A stretch of 9,318 bases of DNA from positions 1 through 9,318 of the forward strand of contig JALFGI010000015.1 in the NCBI GenBank assembly GCA_022777455.1, in the 5' to 3' direction. Below, one piece after another: positions 1 to 6,172 of this stretch. The first letter of the stretch is position 1. Every line of letters starts with the position of its first letter. The notes below the pieces were generated by a model that ran no database searches, was not told the DNA's origin, and was given only the letters and a program-made list of their open reading frames with translations. Made by a program: the position numbers and the translations under genes. This DNA is from Clostridiales bacterium. Its GTDB lineage: Bacteria; Bacillota_A; Clostridia; Oscillospirales; Oscillospiraceae.

Positions 1-1404
1 GTAGAGCTTGCCCCACAGGGCCTTGCCCCAGCCGGTTTCGGAAATGGTGAAGTGCAGGCCTTCCTTTTCCACCCAGTGCCAGTATTTGGCGGTGACGAAA
101 TGGCCCAAGGCGTCCTTATAGGACTGGACGGCGATCTTGGGATAGCCGGTGGTGCCGGAGGTGAAGAACATAAGCATGGGGTCGTCGCCGCAGGGGGCGT
201 CGGCAGTGCGGACATAGCGGCGGCTGAACAGGCTGTACTCGCCGTCGAAGTCGTGCCAGCCCTCCCGCTTGCCGCCCACCAGGATCTTGGTGAGCTTCAT
301 ATCCACGGCGGCCTCCGCCAGGTCCACCTGATGGGCGGTATCCCCATCCGCGGTGCAGACGATGGCGGACACGCCGCCGGCCTGGAAGCGGTACTCAAAG
401 TCGTGCTGCAGCAGCTGGTTGGTGGCGGGGATAGCAATGGCGCCGATCTTGTGCAGGGCCAGGATGGAATACCAGAACTGGTAGTGGCGCTTGAGCACCA
501 GCATCACCCGGTCCCCCCGCTTGATGCCCAGGGAGGTGAAGTAGTTGGCCGTCTGGTTGGAAGCGTCCTTCATATCCTTGAAGGTGAAGCGGCGTTCGGT
601 CATGTCGTTGGCCACGTGCACCATGGCCAGCTTGTCCGGATTCTTCCGGGCGATGGCATCCACGGTGTCGAAGGCGAAATTGTAGCGCTCCGTGTTCTGG
701 AAGTGCATGGCCTTCAGGCTGCCGTCCTCACCCTCTTCAGGCTGGATGAACTCCCGGCACAGCAGGCTCTTGTCGGTTTTCTCCTGGATCAGGGGCTTGG
801 CAGTGGTCCACTGCTCCCGCTCGGTAGAGGCCATGATCATGGCCAGGAACACGCAGTCCTGTCCGCCCACGGCGATCTGGCCATGGGGGGTGGAGCTCTT
901 GAAGAAGATGCTGTCGCCTTCGTGAAGCACTTCCTCATGCTCGCCCACCCGGACCTTCAGGGTGCCGCTGACCACCAGATCGAACTCCTGACCGGAGTGG
1001 GTGACGGTGTGAATGGGCTTTTTCTCCTGCTCCGGGTCATATTTGTAGGTGCACCAGTAAGGGGTGGCCATCTTGTTCTGAAACATGGCGGCCATGTTCT
1101 GGATGGTGATGCCGTCCTCCGAGGCGGTGACGGGGCCCTTACCACTGCGGGTGATGGTGTAGCTGGTCAGCCGGGCGCTGTAGCCCTCCAGCAGCTCTGT
1201 GAGTTCCACACCAAAGGCCAGGGAGCACTTGTGCATAAAGGTGAAGGGCAGGTCAACGGCCCCGGACTCATATTGAAGATACAGCTCCTCCGGAATTTCC
1301 AGCAGCTCTGCCATGGTAGCGGTGGAGTAGCCGATAATCTCCCGCATCTCCCGGATACGCTGGGCAACATCCATCAGCTGATTGGTAGTGGTTTGACTTT
1401 TCAT
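1..1404 (-). CDS. HTH-cupin-acyl-CoA synthetase fusion (AMP-forming, medium-chain type), 3' end cut by the window
   Basis: The first 468 residues are visible; the reading frame stays open to base 1. Residues about 10-75 look like an XRE-type helix-turn-helix (MDVAQRIREMREIIGYS, then a MAELLEIPEELYLQYE helix pair). Residues about 115-190 form a cupin barrel (HTVTHSGQEFDLVVSG, then HEGDSIFFKSSTPHG). From about residue 235 an ANL-superfamily adenylating domain begins, with the P-loop FFTSGTTGYPK at 413-423 and the stretch LHFTISETGWGKALWGKLY at 450-468, which is typical of acetyl/medium-chain acyl-CoA synthetases. Expected reaction: carboxylate + ATP + CoA to acyl-CoA + AMP + PPi, in the cytoplasm. 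The C-terminal lid with the catalytic lysine lies outside the window. ATG at 1402-1404 follows AAAAGGAG at 1416-1423. The gene has its own promoter and T-box leader, so it is controlled separately from the fusion gene upstream. The substrate is unknown; a branched-chain acid is inferred from the T-box. Confidence 0.9.
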   Translation of the reverse strand, partial: MKSQTTTNQLMDVAQRIREMREIIGYSTATMAELLEIPEELYLQYESGAVDLPFTFMHKCSLAFGVELTELLEGYSARLTSYTITRSGKGPVTASEDGITIQNMAAMFQNKMATPYWCTYKYDPEQEKKPIHTVTHSGQEFDLVVSGTLKVRVGEHEEVLHEGDSIFFKSSTPHGQIAVGGQDCVFLAMIMASTEREQWTTAKPLIQEKTDKSLLCREFIQPEEGEDGSLKAMHFQNTERYNFAFDTVDAIARKNPDKLAMVHVANDMTERRFTFKDMKDASNQTANYFTSLGIKRGDRVMLVLKRHYQFWYSILALHKIGAIAIPATNQLLQHDFEYRFQAGGVSAIVCTADGDTAHQVDLAEAAVDMKLTKILVGGKREGWHDFDGEYSLFSRRYVRTADAPCGDDPMLMFFTSGTTGYPKIAVQSYKDALGHFVTAKYWHWVEKEGLHFTISETGWGKALWGKLY

Positions 1405-1430
1405 AAAACGTTTCTCTCCTTTTTGGGGAA

Positions 1431-1473
1431 AATAAAAAGACCCGCCTCAAGCGTAAAATCTTGAGGCGAGTCT
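1431..1473 (-). terminator. Attenuator terminator of T-box leader TB1
   Basis: On the minus strand a 13-pair stem (GACTCGCCTCAAG against CTTGAGGCGGGTC, one G-U pair) closes an AT-rich loop and is followed by TTTTTATT. It lies between the T-box motif and the start codon of the HTH-cupin-synthetase gene. Its 5' arm (CTCAA) can instead pair with TTGAG just before the T-box bulge, the expected antiterminator switch. Confidence 0.93.
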
Positions 1474-1709
1474 GTAAATACATACCCGTGGTACCACTCA
1501 AATTGCAGCGCAGGCGCTGCCGCTTCGGATTCCAACAAATCCTATCCCTTAACGCGGGCAAACGTGGGATGCCTACTGGCCAAACGCGTTCGGGTCCCCG
1601 GCTCGGAAGTGATAGGCTTCTGAAGTTCCTGCCGCCGACTCGCACCACCCGTCGGCTCTCTGTAAGCAATTCCTTCCGCCGTCTTCGTCACAGCCTTTAT
1701 CGCTATACG
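1431..1709 (-). promoter_or_regulatory. T-box riboswitch TB1, probably tRNA(Ile)-responsive
   Basis: Read on the minus strand, the leader shows the T-box order: a K-turn base of Stem I (GTGACGAAG with CTTCCGAGCC), the AG bulge and distal loop (CAGAGAGCC, GGTGGTGCGAG), a Stem III region closed by AACGCG/CGCGTT, the T-box motif TGAGTGGTACCACG at 1487-1500, and the overlapping terminator. The bulge TGGT pairs with an ACCA tRNA end, so the tRNA has discriminator A; this disfavours Ser, Gly and His. Three bases before the A that adjoins the CTTC arm of Stem I stands ATC (1611-1613), read as an Ile specifier. TAT and GCC nearby are alternatives. The T-box class is certain; the amino acid is a moderate inference. 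An uncharged tRNA would stabilise the antiterminator and allow synthesis of the acyl-CoA synthetase. Confidence 0.93.
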
Positions 1710-1715
1710 CCTCAG

Positions 1716-1744
1716 ATTTTACCACCGTTTTATGAAATTGTCAA
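1716..1744 (-). promoter_or_regulatory. Sigma-A promoter for TB1 leader
   Basis: A perfect -35 TTGACA (1739-1744) and a -10 TAAAAT (1716-1721) are separated by 17 bases, with TGG before the -10 acting as an extended -10. The start of transcription would fall near 1709, directly upstream of T-box Stem I. Confidence 0.85.
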
Positions 1745-1807
1745 CCGCATTTTTCGATTCAATCCATTAAAAATTTCGATGGATATCATCAGTTTTTGCG
1801 TTTCATG

Positions 1808-1825
1808 CAAGGACAAATGTCCTTG
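1808..1825. repeat. 18-base perfect palindrome just after the fusion gene
   Basis: CAAGGACA-AA-TGTCCTTG on the plus strand starts 7 bases past the stop codon of the TIM-barrel/synthetase fusion gene. It could form a short hairpin at the 3' end of that transcript or bind a dimeric protein. No run of T follows on the minus strand, so it is not a standard intrinsic terminator. Its role is unknown. Confidence 0.4.
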
Positions 1826-1831
1826 ATCGCT

Positions 1832-4354
1832 TCATTTTCCCACCTGTTCCCCGCTCTGGGCGGTGTCGATGCCGGCGGCGCCCACCAGGCCCAAGCGCTT
1901 GGCGGCGTCCTCACGCATTTTGTACTTGAGGATCTTGCCGGCAGCGTTCATGGGGAAGCTGTCCACAAATTCAATATACTTGGGCACCTTATGCCGGGCC
2001 AGGGAGGCGCGGATGTAGGCAAACATCTCCTCAACCGTGACGGAGCCGGGCTCCTTCAGGATGATGCAGGCCATGGCCTCCTCACCGTACTTCTTGTCCG
2101 GCACGCCGATGACCTGAACATCCTTCACACCGGGGTGGGTGTAGATGAATTCCTCGATCTCCTTGGGGTAGATGTTCTCGCCGCCCCGGATGATCATGTC
2201 CTTGAGCCGTCCGGTGATGCGGTAGTTGCCGTCGGAATCCCGGCAGGCCAGGTCGCCGGAGTGGAGCCAGCCCTCGGCGTCCACGGTGGACTCGGTGGCG
2301 CCGGGCATTTTGTAGTAGCCCTTCATGGTGTTGTAGCCCCGGGAGCAGAACTCGCCGTTCCGGTTGTCCGGCAGGGTCTCCCCGGTTTCCGGGTCGATGA
2401 TCTTGCACTCCACATGGGGGAAGGCGTAGCCCACGGTGTTGGTGCGCAGGTCCAGAGAATCGTCCCAGGCGCTCATGGTGGAGCCGGGGGCGGACTCGGT
2501 CTGGCCGTAGACGCTGACGATGCCGGTCATGTTCATCTCGTCCGGACGGGCGGCCCGGCGCATCAGCTCCGGCGGGCAGCCGGAACCGGCCATGATGCCG
2601 GTGCGCATGTAAGAGAAGTCGGTTTTCCGGTAGTCCGGGTGGTTAAACATGGCAATGAACATGGTGGGCACGCCGTTGAAGCAGGTAATCCGCTCCTGGT
2701 TGATGCAGGCGAGGCTCACCTTGGCGGAGAAATAGGGCATGGGACAAAGGGTTGCGCCATGGGTCATGGAGGAGGTCATGGACAGCACCATGCCGAAGCA
2801 GTGGAACATGGGCACCTGAATCATCATCCGGTCGGCGGTGGACAGGTCCATCCGGTCGCCAATGCACTTGCCATTGTTCACCACATTGTAGTGGGTGAGC
2901 ATGACGCCCTTGGGGAAGCCGGTGGTACCGGAGGTATACTGCATGTTGCACACGTCCCCGGGACGGACCACGGAGGCCATCCGCAGCACTTCCTCTCTGG
3001 GCACCAGGTGGCAGCGCTCCATGGCCTCGGGGAAGGTCAGGCAGCCCGGCTGACGGAAGCCCACGGTGATCACATTGCGCAGGAAGGGCAGCTTCCTGCA
3101 GTGCAGACTCTGGCCGGGCTTCAGGGAGGCCAGCTCCGGGCAGAGCTCATTGATGATGGCCTGATAGTTGGAATCCAGGCAGGACTGAATCATCACCAGG
3201 GTGTGGGTATCGGACTGACGCAGCAGGTATTCCGCCTCGTGAATTTTATAGGCGGTGTTCACCGTGACCAGCACCGCGCCGATCTTGGTGGTGGCCCAGA
3301 AGGTGATGAACCATTCCGGCACGTTGGTGGCCCAGATGGCCACCTTACTGCCCCGGCGGACGCCCAGGGAGATCAGTGCGGCGGCGAAATGATCCACATC
3401 CTCCCGGAACTCGGAATAGGTGCGGGTGTAGTCCAGGGTGGTGTATTTGAAGGCATACTGATCCGGGAACTCCTCCACCATCCGATCCAGCACCTGGGAG
3501 AAGGTTTCGTTGATCAGCTCGTCCTTCTTCCACACATATTCGCCGGTGTGGGAGGCATTTTCATACAATGCCTTTTTCTTGCCCCGGGTGGACTGGAACC
3601 GATGCATATAGTTGACGAAATGGGGGAAGATGATCTCCCGATCCGTCAGGTCCTCCATCCACTCCGGCTTCCACTCGATGGAGATGAAGCCGTCGTAGTC
3701 CACGGAGCCCAAGGCCCGCATCATGGAGGCCACCGGCAGGGTGCCCTCGCCGATGAGATTGTAGGACTTATCGTCGTCGGAGTCCCGCAGGTGGACATGG
3801 CGGACATAAGCGCCCAGATTTTTAATGGTGGTGTCGCCGCTTTCCCCAAAGTCTCGGTAGGTGTGGTGAATGTCCCACAGGGCACCCAACTCGTCGCAGG
3901 CAAATTCGTCCAGCAGGGCCCGGAGCCGGGCGGTGTCGGCGTAGATGCCGCTGGTTTTGATCAGGATGCACACGCCCAGACTTTCGGCAATCTGCTGAAT
4001 TTTCGTCAGGTTCTCCCGGACCAGGGCCTCGTTTTCAAACTGGGCGGTGATGGCCACATAGGGGCACTGGATGTCGTGGGCGATTTCCATGACGGTCTGA
4101 AGATCGGAAATCCGTTCCTCCGTGGACACGTCCCAGGAGGTGTCCATGCAGGGGATTTTCAGCTCCTTTTCATGGAGAGAACGGACGGTGGCGGCGGTGT
4201 TGTACTTGTGCAGGGGGCCGCCCCGGCCAATGAGGTCCTGGCACTTGTGGACGTTATACAGTTCGATACCGCCGAAACGCATGGTCAGCGCGGTGGAGAG
4301 GTTCTCCTCCCAGCTTACGTCCAGCCAGCCCCGGGTGGAAAATGAAAGATTCAT
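1832..4354 (-). CDS. TIM-barrel (sugar isomerase-like) / acyl-CoA synthetase fusion protein
   Basis: An 840-residue two-domain protein. Residues about 1-255 resemble the xylose isomerase-like / AP endonuclease 2 TIM-barrel family: GIELYN near 29-34, WDIHHTYRD at 160-168, VRHVHLRD at 184-191 and DGFISIEW at 221-228. The expected ligands D161, H188 and E227 are present, but where the family has a glutamate (LEN-like) this protein has K133. A basic linker (about 255-265) leads to a complete FadD-like AMP-forming ligase: P-loop YTSGTTGFPKG at 473-483, VYGQTES at 615-621, HSGD at 698-701, the hinge GRLKDMIIRGGENIYP at 715-730, and catalytic K807 in NAAGK. The ligase therefore looks active and should convert a carboxylate to its CoA thioester; the substrate is unknown. 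ATG at 4352-4354 has AAAGGAGG at 4363-4370, which overlaps the upstream stop codon. It is co-transcribed with the LeuA-like gene under TB2. Confidence 0.92.
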   Translation of the reverse strand: MNLSFSTRGWLDVSWEENLSTALTMRFGGIELYNVHKCQDLIGRGGPLHKYNTAATVRSLHEKELKIPCMDTSWDVSTEERISDLQTVMEIAHDIQCPYVAITAQFENEALVRENLTKIQQIAESLGVCILIKTSGIYADTARLRALLDEFACDELGALWDIHHTYRDFGESGDTTIKNLGAYVRHVHLRDSDDDKSYNLIGEGTLPVASMMRALGSVDYDGFISIEWKPEWMEDLTDREIIFPHFVNYMHRFQSTRGKKKALYENASHTGEYVWKKDELINETFSQVLDRMVEEFPDQYAFKYTTLDYTRTYSEFREDVDHFAAALISLGVRRGSKVAIWATNVPEWFITFWATTKIGAVLVTVNTAYKIHEAEYLLRQSDTHTLVMIQSCLDSNYQAIINELCPELASLKPGQSLHCRKLPFLRNVITVGFRQPGCLTFPEAMERCHLVPREEVLRMASVVRPGDVCNMQYTSGTTGFPKGVMLTHYNVVNNGKCIGDRMDLSTADRMMIQVPMFHCFGMVLSMTSSMTHGATLCPMPYFSAKVSLACINQERITCFNGVPTMFIAMFNHPDYRKTDFSYMRTGIMAGSGCPPELMRRAARPDEMNMTGIVSVYGQTESAPGSTMSAWDDSLDLRTNTVGYAFPHVECKIIDPETGETLPDNRNGEFCSRGYNTMKGYYKMPGATESTVDAEGWLHSGDLACRDSDGNYRITGRLKDMIIRGGENIYPKEIEEFIYTHPGVKDVQVIGVPDKKYGEEAMACIILKEPGSVTVEEMFAYIRASLARHKVPKYIEFVDSFPMNAAGKILKYKMREDAAKRLGLVGAAGIDTAQSGEQVGK

Positions 4355-4362
4355 GGGTGATT

Positions 4363-4370
4363 CCTCCTTT
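4363..4370 (-). promoter_or_regulatory. Ribosome binding site overlapping the upstream stop codon
   Basis: AAAGGAGG sits 8 bases before the fusion gene's ATG and shares bases with the TAA stop (4369-4371) of the LeuA-like gene. This suggests translational coupling and roughly matched output of the two proteins. Confidence 0.85.
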
Positions 4371-5778
4371 AGCCCGCCGCTTCTTCGTAGACGATCTTGT
4401 TCAGGGCGTTGATGTAGGCGTGGACACTGGCGCCCACGATATCCGTGGAAATGCCCCGGCCGGAGAAGAGCTTGCCGCCGGAGCGCAGCTTTACCACGGC
4501 TTCGCCCATGGCCTCCCGGCCCTCGGTGACGGCCTGAATCTGGAAATCATCCAGCTCGTAGTGGTGACCGGCAATCTGCTCAATGGCCAGGAAGGCGGCG
4601 TCGATGGGACCGTCGCCCAGGCTGATGCCCTCTTTCATCACACCGTTCTTCTCCAGCTTGATGTGGGCGGTGGCGCTGATGGTGTTGCCGGAGTTGATGA
4701 CATAATTTTCCAGCCGGTAGGTGGGGGGCACCTGCATGGCAGCGGAGGCCACGATGGCATCCAGCTCCTTGGCCCCCACCCGCTCCTTCCGTGCGGCGAT
4801 CCGGGAGAAGGCCTCGTAGACCTTAGCCCCGTCCTCCTCGGAAAGATCATAGCCCAGCTTGGCGGCAGCCTTCATCACGGCGGACAGGTCGTCGTGGGCA
4901 TTCAGGAACAGCTCCTCCCCGGACTGGACGCCGGAGTCAAAGGGAGAGGTGCTGCTGCGGCCGGTCTGGCACATCCAGGCCACCTGGCTGAGGATGCGCT
5001 TCATGCTGGTGGTGCGGATGCCGCACTCCACATCAAAGCTGCTGCCCCGGGCGGAGATGACCTTGGCCATGGTTTCCAGCTTGATCACGTCCTCCCCGTA
5101 AGCGGCGCATTTGACCTCGTCAGCCCCGCAGCGAATGGCGGCCACGGCGCAGGAATCCGCCATGGACAGCTCATTCTTGCAGCTGATGCCCAGGGTGACC
5201 TCTTTCAGCTCCGGCACAGCGGCGTAGGTATTCTGAAGAAATTCCGTAATCTGATCGGGAAGCATCATGCCCGCGGCATCGCACAGCGTGATCACCGTGG
5301 CGCCGGCGCCGATGGCGGTGCGGATGGCCTCCTGCAGGAAGGCAGGATCGGCCCGGGTGGCATCGTCGGCAATGAGCTCCACCTCGGGGCAAAGGCTGCG
5401 GCACTTTTCCACCAGGTTTTTGATGGCGGCGATCATGGCCTCGGGCTTCTTGCCGGCCAGATATTCCATCTGCACGGCGCTGACAGGCGCGGTCACCTGA
5501 AGGCGGGGATGTCTGGCTTCCTCCAGGGCGCCCCAGGCAATGGCAATATTTTCCTCCGACAAACCAACGGACACGGCAACGGCGCTGCTGCGGACGGCGG
5601 AGCTGATGGACTTGATCAGCAGCCGGTCGATTTTGGGGCTGGTGATGGGACTGACCTCAATCACGTCAACCCCCAGCTTGTCCAGGTGCTTGACCAGCTC
5701 GATCTTCTCCCGGAAGCTCAGGCTGAAGCCCTTGCCGGACTGGCGCATAGTCATGTCGGTGATGGTGATTTTTCTCAT
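4369..5778 (-). CDS. Divergent 2-isopropylmalate synthase-like (DRE-TIM) protein lacking canonical metal ligands
   Basis: The 469 residues align end to end with the LeuA family: a TIM barrel (about 1-270), a linker subdomain (about 280-345) and the C-terminal LeuA regulatory domain (about 355-465, with SLGDGPIDAAFLAIEQI at 386-402 and GRGISTDIVGASVHAYINALNKI at 440-462). True IPMS condenses acetyl-CoA with 2-oxoisovalerate using a divalent metal. Here the catalytic landmarks are altered: TTLRDGEQ becomes MTMRQSGKG (R12 kept, metal Asp replaced by Q13), the HxH of HCHND becomes SCK (S199, K201), the GERAGN asparagine region becomes EDVIKLETM, and the HxSGIH motif becomes FDSGVQSG. I therefore do not call it leuA. 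It may be a leucine sensor, a scaffold, or an enzyme with new chemistry. The start has AAGGAG (5787-5792) 8 bases upstream. It is the first gene of the TB2 operon. Family placement is confident; function is unknown. Confidence 0.9.
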   Translation of the reverse strand: MRKITITDMTMRQSGKGFSLSFREKIELVKHLDKLGVDVIEVSPITSPKIDRLLIKSISSAVRSSAVAVSVGLSEENIAIAWGALEEARHPRLQVTAPVSAVQMEYLAGKKPEAMIAAIKNLVEKCRSLCPEVELIADDATRADPAFLQEAIRTAIGAGATVITLCDAAGMMLPDQITEFLQNTYAAVPELKEVTLGISCKNELSMADSCAVAAIRCGADEVKCAAYGEDVIKLETMAKVISARGSSFDVECGIRTTSMKRILSQVAWMCQTGRSSTSPFDSGVQSGEELFLNAHDDLSAVMKAAAKLGYDLSEEDGAKVYEAFSRIAARKERVGAKELDAIVASAAMQVPPTYRLENYVINSGNTISATAHIKLEKNGVMKEGISLGDGPIDAAFLAIEQIAGHHYELDDFQIQAVTEGREAMGEAVVKLRSGGKLFSGRGISTDIVGASVHAYINALNKIVYEEAAG

Positions 5779-5804
5779 AACGGATTCTCCTTATCTTGGG
5801 ATGC

Positions 5805-5841
5805 AAAAAAAGCCCCTGAGGCCAGATTAGGCCTCAGGGGC
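5805..5841 (-). terminator. Attenuator terminator of T-box leader TB2
   Basis: A perfect 12-pair stem (GCCCCTGAGGCC against GGCCTCAGGGGC) with a 6-base loop is followed on the minus strand by seven T. CCTGA in its 5' arm can pair with TCAGG just before the T-box bulge, giving the competing antiterminator. Confidence 0.95.
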
Positions 5842-6095
5842 GAATTTACAAAAATACGCGGTACCACCCTGATTACATCTCCTCTAAGGGAAACGCATCT
5901 CTCTCGGGCTCCAACAAGCCCATAGCCGGTAACGAGGCCAGTCGTGATCAGCTACTGATTCCACACCGGGAACGTTCGCCGAACCTGCTCGGGAGGCAGA
6001 CTGCCTTCTGTCTTTCGCATTGGCTCGCACCGGCCGCCAACTCTCTGCAGCGCTCCAACAGACGCATAACTCCGTCATTGCATTTATCGTATGTA
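5805..6095 (-). promoter_or_regulatory. T-box riboswitch TB2, possibly tRNA(Leu)-responsive
   Basis: On the minus strand: a K-turn base of Stem I (AATGACGGAG with CTCCCGAGCA), the AG bulge and distal loop (GCAGAGAGTTGGC, CGGTGCGAGCC), a Stem III region around GGAATCAGTAGCTGATC, the T-box motif AGGGTGGTACCGCG at 5857-5870, and the terminator. The TGGT bulge again demands a tRNA with discriminator A. The specifier is less clear than in TB1. At the matching distance from the CTCC arm stands CTG (Leu, 5997-5999), but the base after it is C rather than the usual A; GTC (Val) overlaps it, and TCT (Ser) is disfavoured by the discriminator. Leu fits the LeuA-like first gene. The leader controls the LeuA-like gene and the barrel/synthetase fusion. 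Confidence 0.94.
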
Positions 6096-6101
6096 CGTCA
6101 G

Positions 6102-6129
6102 ATTGTACCACAAATTTTCAAAATGTCAA
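6102..6129 (-). promoter_or_regulatory. Sigma-A promoter for TB2 leader
   Basis: -35 TTGACA (6124-6129) and -10 TACAAT (6102-6107) are 16 bases apart, with TGG before the -10 as an extended -10. Transcription would start near 6095. The promoter lies 43 bases past the stop of the GNAT gene, with no convincing terminator between them, so some read-through from GNAT is possible. Confidence 0.85.
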
Positions 6130-6172
6130 GGAATTTTTCGCCACCGGCGCACAGTTGCCTTTCCGGGACGGA

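Noticed and set aside
52..1464. 470-codon plus-strand open frame opposite the HTH-cupin-synthetase gene
   Set aside because: Low-complexity Gly/His/Leu composition, no domain, and it runs into the T-box terminator of the opposite strand; the minus strand holds the real gene.
1796..4345. 849-codon plus-strand open frame opposite the barrel/synthetase fusion gene
   Set aside because: It is rich in Gly, His, Val and Ala with no recognisable domain and mirrors the minus-strand gene's codons. The minus strand encodes clear ligase motifs with an RBS. It is an antisense shadow of GC-rich third positions.
4342..5925. 527-codon plus-strand open frame opposite the LeuA-like gene
   Set aside because: Same antisense composition; it crosses the intergenic terminator and T-box of the minus strand, and no start signal supports it.
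6130..6172. Terminator after the GNAT gene (CGCC-GGT-GGCG)
   Set aside because: Only four pairs with a three-base loop, followed by A-rich sequence rather than a T-run on the minus strand.
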